The notes: generated by a model not told the origin, from the sequence alone. A stretch of DNA of 64,000 bases from Candidatus Peribacteria bacterium (GCA_020632295.1 JACKFU010000001.1:124001-188000); one strand, 5' to 3'; numbered from the stretch's first letter, positions 43,515 through 52,385 are shown. Numbers and translations: made by a program.

Positions 43515-44216
43515 CTATTCATTGGGTCGCCAGATAAGAATGTTGAACTTGTCCTCTTTGAGAAGGGTATCCCTTTTCAGAGAATATTTTGATCGCTCCT
43601 TCATGCGGGAAATCAACTGTTGTTTTGCGCTGCTCTCCTCCTGATCACGATGTAGGTGACTCATAGCTCCTATGAGTAAGTCTGCTATTTGCATTACTTC
43701 CGACTCATGGGAATGTATGAGTTGCACCCGCTCTATAATTTTATGATCAAAGTCATACATGTGACTGCACAATACATCCTCTAGTTTGCTCACCTTCTCA
43801 CCTCCCAACGTATCTTTAATATCAATGTAGATTCTGTAGTGATCAGATGGCTTAAAGACGACCTTCAGTAGGGTGAAGTACATTTTGTAATACCACTCAT
43901 CGTGAGTTTGATCGTGCTTGTCATGCTCTAATATGGATTTATCAGGAACTACGAGACAACGGAAATGCAGATCATCATCGTCAAAAAAGTAGTCGATAAT
44001 ATCTGAGTAAAAATTGATCTTCGCAGGAGAAACCTTTGTCCATTTAATTTCAAAATGGCGATTGAGATCGTGCTTCTCTTTGATCTCCCGTATGCGAGTG
44101 GAGACTTCTCTCACTTTCTCCTTGGGCAACCAGATTGCACCAAGCACCATTGCCTTTTGATGATCGTTCTCTAAATGACAACTTTCATCACAATAAACAT
44201 TATATGTTTGACTCAT
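43515..44216 (-). CDS. DUF3800 protein (RNase H-like fold)
   Basis: 233 residues. The family signature is at the N-terminus (VYCDESCHLEND, with paired Asp-Glu) and near the C-terminus (SEVMQIADLLIGAM), with YIDIKDTLGG between. DUF3800 proteins have a predicted RNase H-like metal site and often occur in mobile and defence islands; their activity is not settled. TAGAAT is 6 nt before the ATG. The next gene follows after 2 bp. Confidence 0.85.
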   Translation of the reverse strand: MSQTYNVYCDESCHLENDHQKAMVLGAIWLPKEKVREVSTRIREIKEKHDLNRHFEIKWTKVSPAKINFYSDIIDYFFDDDDLHFRCLVVPDKSILEHDKHDQTHDEWYYKMYFTLLKVVFKPSDHYRIYIDIKDTLGGEKVSKLEDVLCSHMYDFDHKIIERVQLIHSHESEVMQIADLLIGAMSHLHRDQEESSAKQQLISRMKERSKYSLKRDTLLKEDKFNILIWRPNE

Positions 44217-44242
44217 GCATCTATTCTAATTGTTTGTCTGCA

Positions 44243-44323
44243 CTGAGACTACCATTCACTCCTGTTTTAGGATACAGGCTTCGCTCTGGCTCAGTTCACC
44301 CGGTAGTCACTACCGCCAGAGCT
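44243..44323. repeat. Nested hairpins upstream of the DUF3800 pair
   Basis: GCTCTGGC/GCCAGAGC encloses GGTAGT-C-ACTACC; an alternative partner GACTACC lies at about 44249, and CCTGT/ACAGG makes another stem. Competing pairings suggest a regulatory or recombination structure. Confidence 0.5.
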
Positions 44324-44394
44324 ATACCGTTTGCCATTTGAGAGCATCATTCACTTCAAAATGAACCTTCCTTTGCTCCTGTGTCTTGGAATGC

Positions 44395-45114
44395 CTATGA
44401 AAAAGCCTTTTTCATAAATGTCTCATGCTCTCTTTTTTGTTCTTGCTGCTTACGAATATGGTCAACCCGACCAGTAGCGTTACTCGCATGATGCGTACAA
44501 GTATCACGGAATTGCTTTGAAAATATATCATTGGCAACAATGCTCTCTGCCAATGGAACTATGCGTTGTAGTTGCGCTACTGCCTGTTCATAAATTGGAT
44601 CATCAGCAGAATGTACATCGCAGAGCTTAAACACTACCGATCTTGAACGATCATGCACAGTGTCTGCACACTTCTTCACCTGCCATTCATCCAAAGGCTC
44701 TGCTTGCAATGACTCTGCAAAAGCATCAATAGCTGTTTCCAGCCTACTCACCATCTCAGGAGGTTCCATAATCATCTCTTCATTCATTTCTTGATGTACT
44801 TGATGCGATACAACAAGATTGTTGTAGGCATCAAAAGCAGATGTATCAGCATTTGCCAAACTCTGCATTGTCTGGACTGTTTCTGGGGAATACTCTGACG
44901 GATTCTCAATAACCCGCTTTGCAGCCACTTTTAAGCGTCCAATTAGTTCCTCTACTGTGTCTCTCCATCGTTCATCGGTGGCCTCTACATGCACAAATGG
45001 CGCAAGAGCATCATCCAATGCCTTCTTTGCTTGTGCAGCGTTATCAGGATTTGACTCCATTGAGTCAACTGCTTGTTGCAAAGAAGATAGGGTATCTGAT
45101 GGCGTTTGACTCAT
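44395..45114 (-). CDS. Helical protein of unknown function
   Basis: 239 residues, acidic, predicted all-helical, without signal peptide (MSQTPSDTLSSLQQAVDSM...). Regions rich in Ala, Glu and Gln suggest coiled coils. Cys and His residues are scattered (KKCADTVHDRS, CTHHASNATG) with no clear metal site. It is separated from the DUF3800 pair by the nested hairpins. No family recognised. Confidence 0.6.
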   Translation of the reverse strand: MSQTPSDTLSSLQQAVDSMESNPDNAAQAKKALDDALAPFVHVEATDERWRDTVEELIGRLKVAAKRVIENPSEYSPETVQTMQSLANADTSAFDAYNNLVVSHQVHQEMNEEMIMEPPEMVSRLETAIDAFAESLQAEPLDEWQVKKCADTVHDRSRSVVFKLCDVHSADDPIYEQAVAQLQRIVPLAESIVANDIFSKQFRDTCTHHASNATGRVDHIRKQQEQKREHETFMKKAFS

Positions 45115-45241
45115 AGGTCACTAACTATGATATTTACGGACACTACAGTCAACCGTATTGCGTAAAATATTCTTTGACTATGTATAACTATACATCATTC
45201 CGTCTACCTTCCATCACCCTCTACTATAGTTATACTACTGT

Positions 45242-45487
45242 TTAAGTCCTACTCGTGTTAAGTAATAACAAATCGTTTGGCGCATACTGTTGCCACTTTC
45301 TAAACCTCCCATATTCAAATCCAGTATCAAACTCTTGTATGAGCGTAGCGTAGCGTTTGCCCAGATGTGCATGCTCTCGGTGAAAACTGAGTAGGCGTTC
45401 GAGTATGCCTCCTTCACCCCCGCCATTAAGTACGACGAACGCACCTTGTGTGCGGTCGGCGGACTTAGAAGTGGATGATGTGGGCCA
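45242..45487 (-). pseudogene. Protein-like frame without a start codon
   Basis: One frame reads LNGGGEGGILERLLSFHREH and on to YAPNDLLLLNTSRT before a stop at 45242, with natural composition. It has no ATG and runs back into direct repeat 1. It may be the tail of a gene cut off by recombination at the repeat. An overlapping 92-codon frame (45235-45513) looks less natural. Confidence 0.3.
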
Positions 45488-45560
45488 AGTCCCGCCTGCC
45501 CTTCCGTAGCCACGGCTTAACGAAGTGAAGCCGTGCGAAGGAGGGTCAGCCCCGCCATCA
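45488..45560. repeat. 73-bp direct repeat, copy 1 (att-like)
   Basis: Identical to 47820-47892 except one base. It contains the hairpin CCTTC-CACGGCTT/AAGCCGTG-GAAGG and ends GGGTCAGCCCCGCCATCA, which includes the tRNA-Asp 3' end. Confidence 0.92.
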
Positions 45561-45603
45561 AAACCCTTGCGACCGGGTGTAAATTAAGAGAAGATGTTTC
45601 TCT

Positions 45604-47673
45604 ATGTCTAACGAAATCACCAGTCATTACGAAACAGTGGACTTTAGCGATCCGTACGGGAAATCTGCTCCTGTAAAAGAGGTAGTCTTGCAAGCAGAAC
45701 GACTCGAGCAACAATTAAAAAAAGCAGGGCAAGTGGAACTTACAAGTGACACGCTCTATTTCATTATGGATCAGGGTGTGCGTCAGTCTATGGCTGAACT
45801 GATGCAAGATACTGTCCGCTTAGACTTAGGAGAAAAGGAATTGCCCCTACTCTTTCGTTCAGCCCTACTCGAAGCGTACCTGCAGGAAAAACTGGCACAG
45901 GGGCTATCTGGCATGGAAACAATTGATATAGCCTTGAACGCTGCGGAGTTAAAAACTCTATCGGAGAACAAGGGTACTGAACTGTTGGAGTCATTGCGAA
46001 GAACGATTGCAAAAGCTAACGAGCAGCAACAAGATGCAACTAGATTACAAGAAGCGGAAGAAGAACTTGCCGGGATGGTAGAAAAAGCACCACTTCCCTA
46101 CGAACAGTATGAGCAGATATTTGGCAGAGGTATATCTTCGGACATTGCGGCACTCACAAGCAGTCTAGGTCGAGGCATGAGTGCCAGTGACCTTACGGTT
46201 CCTCCTTCACAAGGTCTGCAAGCAGATCATTTAGGTGGAAGAAGTAGTATCGACATGATGATGCACATGAGCACAAGACCCCGTCATGATCCTATGTTTG
46301 GCGGAGCAGAAGAAGCGTACAGTAATGACAGATTGCGATGGATATTTGATGGAGGGGAAAGAGGAAAATCCCATCAAGTCATTTCATATTCCGGTGAGTG
46401 GTACAAACAACTTGCACCAAATGAACAGAGATACATCAATGGCATTGTGTTACGTAACCTTGCAGATGCCTTTTGTATTGATGAAGCAAGGGCACTGTTC
46501 CCCAAAGAGGTGCCGCCTGAAGTATTTATGTCTGCTATGATGCAAAACAGTTTTGGTTTTGGAGCAGAAATTGGTGTGCGAAGTCTCGGTGAAGAAACGT
46601 GTCAGTTAGATTTGAATACAGAAAAGCCACTCGATGCCATTGCGAGGGGTACGCAGGCTGTACTGGATGCACATAGAGCAACATGTCAATCACATGGATT
46701 AACGGTCATTGATGATTCGCAGGTTGCATCGCAGCACAGGAGACGGAGGCAAAATATTTCCCTGTTTTCACTCCTTGGAAATGATCGTTGGGTAGAAGGA
46801 GAAGAATTCGAAGAGCCAATTGCCACAACAAATCTGTGGGAGCATTTGGAAATTACGGACGATGAAGAGACACAAGAAAAGTTATACCAAGCGTTTGTGC
46901 GGCGGTTCGGTGAATACTACAGAGGCACCACACCTGAGCGTAGTTACACACACAGTGAGATACGGCTCACAAAAGATGGAAAAGTGACCTGCCGTTATGT
47001 AGATAGTGTTATGTACACAGAGGAATCCGATGAGGAACCATGGGATTTGTTTGAAGCGTCAGCTAAGAAAGACAAACCATTACCTGAAGACTATCAGGGT
47101 TCCACTGATCCATTTTCTTTCACGGTTGAGAATGACCCATATGGTTTACTGGCAGAATTTAGAGCAAAGCAGGTAAGAACTGGCTACTTCCATCCAAACA
47201 TTTCAAAGTTAGCAGAGCTACTTCGTGATGAAGCAATTTCTTTCGATCAATTGCTTGCAGAGGCGAGAACTGTTGCGGGAGACAAAAGTATTGAAGTGGA
47301 AAAATCCCTGCTATGGAGCCTAAATGACGATGTACGTACGAGAATTCTTGATACCAGAGAGCGACTCATTCTTTTGCATGAGTATGTGACTCCAGATCAA
47401 TTTCAGTGGCTCAAAGACTTGGAACTGGAAGCTGTGCCGCCAGATACAGATGGTGTACAGAAAGCCTACAAAGGTCGTCTTGCCGCACTGCAGGCACACC
47501 CTGATCAACACCACGGGAACCCCCAAAGAATGCAGGAAGCAGTTGAAGACTTTAAGAGGCTCACAAGGGCACGAGATGAATTACTTTCCCGTATTGATGT
47601 ACAGCACTCAAAGTCTATCTCTGCATATACAGGAAAGCCGTTAGATGTAGTACAGAGAAGTACTGAAGAGTAG
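45604..47673 (+). CDS. Large protein with C-terminal J-domain (HPD)
   Basis: 689 residues, soluble, Glu- and Gln-rich. The last about 70 residues form a DnaJ-like domain: AYKGRLAALQAHPDQHHG has the invariant HPD between two helices, followed by FKRLTRARDELLSR. The about 600 residues before it (helical, with GRGISSDIAALTSSLGRGMS and a mixed central region) match nothing I recognise. A J-domain would recruit Hsp70/DnaK to whatever the N-terminal part binds. It is the only gene of the cassette bounded by the 73-bp repeats. Confidence 0.8.
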   Translation: MSNEITSHYETVDFSDPYGKSAPVKEVVLQAERLEQQLKKAGQVELTSDTLYFIMDQGVRQSMAELMQDTVRLDLGEKELPLLFRSALLEAYLQEKLAQGLSGMETIDIALNAAELKTLSENKGTELLESLRRTIAKANEQQQDATRLQEAEEELAGMVEKAPLPYEQYEQIFGRGISSDIAALTSSLGRGMSASDLTVPPSQGLQADHLGGRSSIDMMMHMSTRPRHDPMFGGAEEAYSNDRLRWIFDGGERGKSHQVISYSGEWYKQLAPNEQRYINGIVLRNLADAFCIDEARALFPKEVPPEVFMSAMMQNSFGFGAEIGVRSLGEETCQLDLNTEKPLDAIARGTQAVLDAHRATCQSHGLTVIDDSQVASQHRRRRQNISLFSLLGNDRWVEGEEFEEPIATTNLWEHLEITDDEETQEKLYQAFVRRFGEYYRGTTPERSYTHSEIRLTKDGKVTCRYVDSVMYTEESDEEPWDLFEASAKKDKPLPEDYQGSTDPFSFTVENDPYGLLAEFRAKQVRTGYFHPNISKLAELLRDEAISFDQLLAEARTVAGDKSIEVEKSLLWSLNDDVRTRILDTRERLILLHEYVTPDQFQWLKDLELEAVPPDTDGVQKAYKGRLAALQAHPDQHHGNPQRMQEAVEDFKRLTRARDELLSRIDVQHSKSISAYTGKPLDVVQRSTEE

Positions 47674-47819
47674 ATTGCCTGTCTTCCTCTTTGTCTTTCC
47701 TTTTAAGCCATTTGGTTAATAGTTTTTAGACTTCGTACAAGCGGAGTGAAATCGGTAGAGAGGAAGGTCGCAAGGGTAGCCTGCATTGAGCAACCCTGCG
47801 GAGCGGGGAGTCGTAAATG

Positions 47820-47892
47820 AGTCCCGCCTGCCCTTCCGTAGCCACGGCGTAACGAAGTGAAGCCGTGCGAAGGAGGGTCAGCCCCGCCATCA
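47820..47892. repeat. 73-bp direct repeat, copy 2 (att-like)
   Basis: See copy 1 at 45488. It is followed directly by a 14-bp hairpin (47895-47927, TCATGA.AGAAAACC/GGTTTTCT.TCATGA). Confidence 0.92.
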
Positions 47893-48270
47893 CTTCATGA
47901 AAGAAAACCTACGGTTTTCTCTCATGAGCTCTCTTTCCCTTTAAACAGAACCGCTCCAGCGAAAGCAAGCTTCCGCTTCGCGGAGTTGTTAAAAAGAGTT
48001 ACACTGTTTGTTGTGCCAGTCTCAGCTGCAATCATAGGCATCCCTATGCTCGTATTGTGGATCTCAATTTTCTTGCTCAGCATCGTACTGTTTTATGCTT
48101 GGCCGTTTGTTTTTTATGGGATTGCTCGATTCAGGAAAAAAGATCTTCCCAGACCTCAGAAAGAGCTCTTACAACTTCTTCTTGTAGAAGTTCTATGGGT
48201 GATTTTTCTTATCATTTCAAAATTGCCTTGGATCATCTCAGAAAGAATTGATGATGCCTGGGGTATGTAG
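47857..48270 (+). CDS. Small membrane protein at the island's right end
   Basis: Up to 137 residues from a GTG inside direct repeat 2; the TTG at 47986 is a more sensible start, because before it the frame crosses the repeat and hairpin. Two or three membrane segments (LFVVPVSAAIIGIPMLVLWISIF; LLVEVLWVIFLIIS) with a basic loop between (GIARFRKKDLPRPQK). It may be a truncated gene whose 5' part was replaced on integration. Function unknown. Confidence 0.45.
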   Translation: MKPCEGGSAPPSLHERKPTVFSHELSFPLNRTAPAKASFRFAELLKRVTLFVVPVSAAIIGIPMLVLWISIFLLSIVLFYAWPFVFYGIARFRKKDLPRPQKELLQLLLVEVLWVIFLIISKLPWIISERIDDAWGM

Positions 48271-48297
48271 CTTTTTGGTTCGAACAGCGTTAAGTAA

Positions 48298-48309
48298 GCC
48301 CCGCCACTA
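48298..48309. repeat. Right attachment site of the island
   Basis: AGCCCCGCCACT, identical to the tRNA-Asp 3' end plus two bases at 37923-37934. Confidence 0.6.
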
Positions 48310-48342
48310 GCACCCAACACATTTTCTCTCTATGCTAGACGC

Positions 48343-48702
48343 ATGGCGAAAACAATTCTCATTGCCGAAGACGATTCCTTCCTCCAGCAGATGGTTGCTG
48401 TCAGTTTGGAAGAGAGCGGTTTTACCGTTATTAAAGCCAATAATGGCGAACAAGCCCTAAAGCTCCTCAGCAGCGAGAAGCCCGACATGCTGCTCCTAGA
48501 CATTATGATGCCAAAAGTTGATGGATTTGATGTGCTGGAGCATATGAAACAGGAAAAGAGCAAAGTACCTGTTATTGTTATGAGCAACCTCGGACAAGAG
48601 AGCGATATTGCGAAATGTAAAGATTTGGGCGCAAAGGACTATGTCATTAAAAGTGATATTGAGCCGGGAGATTTAGTGCAGCAAGTGCAGAAGTATATGT
48701 AA
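48343..48702 (+). CDS. Single-domain response regulator (CheY-like)
   Basis: 119 residues, receiver domain only: acidic pocket EDD (residues about 9-11), phospho-acceptor Asp in LLLDIMMP, Thr/Ser position in VIVMSNLG and Lys in GAKDYVIKSD. Without an output domain it must act by protein contact or as a phosphate relay, probably for the kinases downstream. TATGCT is 6 nt before the ATG. The close paralog at 52026 shares the unusual MSNL/LSNL and YxIKSD motifs. Confidence 0.92.
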   Translation: MAKTILIAEDDSFLQQMVAVSLEESGFTVIKANNGEQALKLLSSEKPDMLLLDIMMPKVDGFDVLEHMKQEKSKVPVIVMSNLGQESDIAKCKDLGAKDYVIKSDIEPGDLVQQVQKYM

Positions 48703-48753
48703 TACAGCAAGAACTTCCGTTCTGCCTGTATTTCATGTATAATAGTATGATTT

Positions 48754-49446
48754 ATGCAATTTCTTGCACCTATAGTTTCACGGAAAATAATCGCAAATAA
48801 CACTGTAGAAGTTGTCTGCAAAGCACACTCTGCATTTTCGTTTAAAGCGGGTCAGTACGTCACTGTCACTATTCCCGCACTTAGCGATCGACCAATTCGT
48901 GAACGTTTTCGAGATTTTTCCATCGCATCATCACCCTCCGAGCCCTCTAAGATAGCATTTTCGTTTCGCACATCGCCTCATCAAAGTCCGTATAAGCACT
49001 ATATTACTACATGCCCCATTGGGACGGAGTTGGAAGTGGAAGGACCAAAGGGTGTATTTACACTGCCGGATAATCTCACTACACCTCTTGTATTCATTGC
49101 CGGCGGAGTCGGTGTGACGCCGTTTCTTAGCATGATTTGTTTCGCAACGGAAACGCAATCGCCACAGCAGATACACCTCATCACCAGTAATTCGTCACCG
49201 GATCGTGCTGTATACATCGAAGAGATCCGTACCATCGCAGACAATAATCCCCATGTAACGCTGACAGAACATATCGGACGGATTGATGCCAACTTCCTCA
49301 GAGAGGAAATAACACTCACTACTAAGAATGCTCTCTGGTACATCGCCGGTCCACCTGCTATGGTACACACCATACAGACAATGCTTGAACATGAAGGCAT
49401 TCATCCTGCAAACCTCCGCAGTGAATCTTTTACCGGATACGCATGA
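48754..49446 (+). CDS. Ferredoxin-NADP reductase-like flavoprotein
   Basis: 230 residues. FAD domain: KAGQYVTVTIP and RDFSIASSP (flavin phosphate/isoalloxazine site), EGPKGVFTLPD. NAD(P) domain: VFIAGGVGVTPFLSM and YIAGPPAMVHTIQTML. There is no iron-sulfur domain, so a partner protein carries electrons. TATAAT is 10 nt before the ATG. Its stop overlaps the start of the five-PAS kinase (ATGA), which links redox chemistry to that sensor. Confidence 0.9.
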   Translation: MQFLAPIVSRKIIANNTVEVVCKAHSAFSFKAGQYVTVTIPALSDRPIRERFRDFSIASSPSEPSKIAFSFRTSPHQSPYKHYITTCPIGTELEVEGPKGVFTLPDNLTTPLVFIAGGVGVTPFLSMICFATETQSPQQIHLITSNSSPDRAVYIEEIRTIADNNPHVTLTEHIGRIDANFLREEITLTTKNALWYIAGPPAMVHTIQTMLEHEGIHPANLRSESFTGYA

Positions 49447-52010
49447 ACAAACACCCCGAACTCGGCAGCAATCTCTCGGAGCAAGACTTCAACGCACTGC
49501 TTACTGCACTCGGCTCTACTGCACTTGTTTCCATGACAGACGTCAAAGGTAATATTCTTTATATCAACGATACATTTGTCAAAGTTTCAAAGTACAAGCG
49601 AGAGGAACTCATCGGTCAGAATCACCGTATCCTGAAATCTGGACACCAGCCGCAGGAGATTTTTGATGATTTGTGGCGAACAATCAGCAGCGGCAAGATT
49701 TGGCGTGGGGAGATCAAGAACAAAGCGAAGGATGGCAGCTATTACTGGGTAGACACAAGCATTGCTCCTGTTGCTGATCCCAAAACCAAAAAGATCGACC
49801 GATACATTGCTGTACGTTTTCTGATTACCGAACGTAAGGAACAGGAAGAAAACTTTGAAGCTACTCTACAGGCCCTCAACGAAACAGCACTTGTTTCTAT
49901 GACCGATGCTAAGGGAAATATTCTCTACGCGAACGACAAGTTCGTGGAAGTTTCAAAGTACAAGCGAGAGGAACTCATCGGTCAGAATCACCGCATTCTC
50001 AAATCCGAACATCAGTCACAGGAGATCTTTGATCATCTCTGGGAGACAATCAGCAGCGGCAAGATTTGGCGTGGGGAGATCAAGAACAAAGCGAAGGATG
50101 GCAGCTATTACTGGGTAGACACAAGCATTGCTCCGATTCTCAACGATGTCGGCGTTCCCGACCGTTATATTGCTATACGGTTTCTCATCACCGACCAGAA
50201 GAATACATCGGAAAAACTGGAATCGATTATCGAATCATCTGATGATGCTATCATCTCCAAGAATCTTCGAGGAAAAATATTAAGTTGGAACAGCGGTGCG
50301 GAAAAGTTGTATGGGTACAACGAGCAAGAAATGGTGGGACAAGATATCCGCTTGATCGCACCAGATGCTTTAAAAGATGAAATCGACGTCATTTTAGAGA
50401 AGCTATGCAATGGTGAGCGGGTTGAGCATTTCGAAACGCAACGCAGGAAGAAAGACGGTGAAATTATCGACATTTCTATGACCGTGTCTCCGCTTATTGA
50501 TTCAACAGGACAAATCTTCGGTGCATCCACTATTGCACGTGACATTACAGAGAAAAAGAAAAAAGAAAGCACTCTTGCTGCTACGCTCGCGAGCCTCAAT
50601 CAAGCTGCACTTGTATCCATGACAGATTTGCAAGGAAACATCACCTATGCGAACGACAAGTTCGTGGAAGTTTCAAAGTACAAGCGAGAGGAACTCATCG
50701 GTCAGAATCACCGTATCCTGAAATCTGGACACCAGCCGCAGGAGATTTTTGATGATTTGTGGGGCACGATCAGTGACGGTCGCACATGGCGCGGAGAAAT
50801 CGAGAACAAAGCGAAGGATGGCAGCTTCTACTGGGTGGATACCACCATTACACCTATTCTCAATGCTCAATATGTATCAACGGGATATATGGCCGTTCGC
50901 TTCCTCATCACCGACAAGAAGGAAGCGGAGTTGAAGCTGCAGAAGGCCTTTGGTGATATTCAGAAATTCATGCTCGCTGTAGAACGCTCCTACGAAACTA
51001 CAGTCATTACCGACACCAATGGAATCATTCAGTACGTCAACCCTGCATTTACAAAACTCACCGGCTATACAGCAAAAGAAGCCATTGGAAAAAACCCCCG
51101 TGTGCTCCAAAGCGGAAAAACGCCAAAGGCAGTGTATGAGAACATGTGGTCGCTGATTGCAAACGGTGAATCATTTGTCTCTGATGAACTTGTCAACAAG
51201 CGCAAAGATGGTAGCGAATACTATGCAGATATTGCTATTTACCCTGTTATGGAAGGAGGCAAGCCACAGTTCTTCGTTGCTATTCAGCGTGATGTAACCC
51301 AGAGAAAAAAAGAAGAGCGTGCCAAGGCAGAATTCGTCTCTATTGCATCGCACCAACTCCGTACTCCACTGACAGCCATTCGCTGGTCTCTCGGCCGCTT
51401 TAGTAAAAATCTGCCAGATAATATTGATGATCCATCAAAAACCTTGCTTGATGCAGCAATGAACGCATCAAAACGCATGGGCGAAACCATTAACGCTATG
51501 CTCAATATGTCCCGTCTTGCTGCAGGAAAGATTGCCCCAACAATTACTGATGTTCATTTCAACACTCTTCTCAAAGAGATGTGTCATGAACTTGAGCCGC
51601 AATATACGGCAAAACATATTACTGTCGATATTCAGTGCTCAGAAGAATGGTCACTCCGTACAGATGAAAAACTCCTCAAAGAGATTATCAACAACCTCCT
51701 GACTAATGCTATTAAGTACACTCCTCCACAGGGAAAGATTTCCATCGGCATCCGTAAAGACGACCCTCTATTGATTATTGATATTGCAGATAACGGATAT
51801 GGCATTCCAAAGGCACAACAGGAGAACATTTTCTCAAAATTCTTCCGCGCAGATAACGTACTTGATAAGGAGCCAGACGGTAATGGTATTGGGCTATACC
51901 TCGTGAAGGAGCTTGCCAAGCTCCTTGGTGGCAATGTGACGTTTGTCTCCAAAGAGGGAACTGGAACGACATTTACCGTTACTCTTCCCCTTGCTCCGGA
52001 GTCTCTCTAG
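49443..52010 (+). CDS. Soluble histidine kinase with five PAS domains
   Basis: 855 residues, no membrane segment. PAS domains at about 20-130, 145-255, 258-375, 385-500 and 505-620. Numbers 1, 2 and 4 are near copies (VSKYKREELIGQNHRILKS), each followed by a PAC motif. HisKA has the phospho-His at about 635 (SIASHQLRTPLTAIRW); HATPase shows NNLLTNAIKYT, DNGYGIPK and GNGIGLYLVKEL. Cofactors are not evident. Overlap with the flavin reductase gene suggests redox or flavin sensing. The receivers at 48343 and 52026 are probable partners. Confidence 0.92.
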   Translation: MNKHPELGSNLSEQDFNALLTALGSTALVSMTDVKGNILYINDTFVKVSKYKREELIGQNHRILKSGHQPQEIFDDLWRTISSGKIWRGEIKNKAKDGSYYWVDTSIAPVADPKTKKIDRYIAVRFLITERKEQEENFEATLQALNETALVSMTDAKGNILYANDKFVEVSKYKREELIGQNHRILKSEHQSQEIFDHLWETISSGKIWRGEIKNKAKDGSYYWVDTSIAPILNDVGVPDRYIAIRFLITDQKNTSEKLESIIESSDDAIISKNLRGKILSWNSGAEKLYGYNEQEMVGQDIRLIAPDALKDEIDVILEKLCNGERVEHFETQRRKKDGEIIDISMTVSPLIDSTGQIFGASTIARDITEKKKKESTLAATLASLNQAALVSMTDLQGNITYANDKFVEVSKYKREELIGQNHRILKSGHQPQEIFDDLWGTISDGRTWRGEIENKAKDGSFYWVDTTITPILNAQYVSTGYMAVRFLITDKKEAELKLQKAFGDIQKFMLAVERSYETTVITDTNGIIQYVNPAFTKLTGYTAKEAIGKNPRVLQSGKTPKAVYENMWSLIANGESFVSDELVNKRKDGSEYYADIAIYPVMEGGKPQFFVAIQRDVTQRKKEERAKAEFVSIASHQLRTPLTAIRWSLGRFSKNLPDNIDDPSKTLLDAAMNASKRMGETINAMLNMSRLAAGKIAPTITDVHFNTLLKEMCHELEPQYTAKHITVDIQCSEEWSLRTDEKLLKEIINNLLTNAIKYTPPQGKISIGIRKDDPLLIIDIADNGYGIPKAQQENIFSKFFRADNVLDKEPDGNGIGLYLVKELAKLLGGNVTFVSKEGTGTTFTVTLPLAPESL
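49579..50760 (+). repeat. Near-identical PAS-coding segments
   Basis: About 65 nt starting at 49926 recur without change at 50649, and about 50 nt of PAS 1 (from about 49626) recur in PAS 4. PAS 4 therefore looks like a mosaic of PAS 1 and PAS 2 made by recent conversion. Confidence 0.75.
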
Positions 52011-52025
52011 GGTACAATCAGGCAT

Positions 52026-52385
52026 ATGTCACATACAATTCTCATCGCCGAGGACGATAAATTCCTCGCAGAAACCATTGCTGCGTCCCTCCAAGACCAT
52101 GGTCAAGAAACGCGTATTGCCCTGAATGGGGAGTACGCAATTGAAGCCATGGACCTGCAGCAACCTGCTATTCTCTTGCTTGATCTTCTCATGCCGGTTG
52201 TCGATGGACATGGCGTCTTAAAGCACTACAAAGAAAAGGGTTACACGTTTCCTGTCATTATGCTCAGTAACCTCAGCGATGATGTGAACAAGGAATCCTG
52301 TAAAGAGATGGGTGCCAAAGATTACTTTATAAAAAGTGATATGGATGAGGATGATTTATGGCCGATTGTAGAAAAATACCTATGA
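52026..52385 (+). CDS. Single-domain response regulator (CheY-like)
   Basis: 119 residues, receiver only: EDD pocket, LLLDLLMPVVDG phospho-acceptor, VIMLSNLSDD, GAKDYFIKSD. A promoter TTGCTC-16 bp-TACAAT ends 7 nt before the ATG. Its TGA overlaps the ATG of the degenerate kinase at 52382, so the two are made together. Paralog of 48343-48702. Confidence 0.92.
   Translation: MSHTILIAEDDKFLAETIAASLQDHGQETRIALNGEYAIEAMDLQQPAILLLDLLMPVVDGHGVLKHYKEKGYTFPVIMLSNLSDDVNKESCKEMGAKDYFIKSDMDEDDLWPIVEKYL

Larger units (their letters stand above)
37923..48309. mobile_element. Integrated island at tRNA-Asp, with internal att copies
   Basis: Left end: tRNA 3' AGCCCCGCCACT (37923-37934). Right end: the same 12 bp at 48298-48309, 19 bp after GGTTCGA (48279), which resembles a decayed T-arm. 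AGCCCCGCCA recurs at 45548 and 47880 inside 73-bp direct repeats, which divide the island into about 7.6, 2.3 and 0.4 kb. Contents: a serine and a tyrosine recombinase, surface or membrane proteins, a DUF3800 pair and a J-domain protein. Confidence 0.75.
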
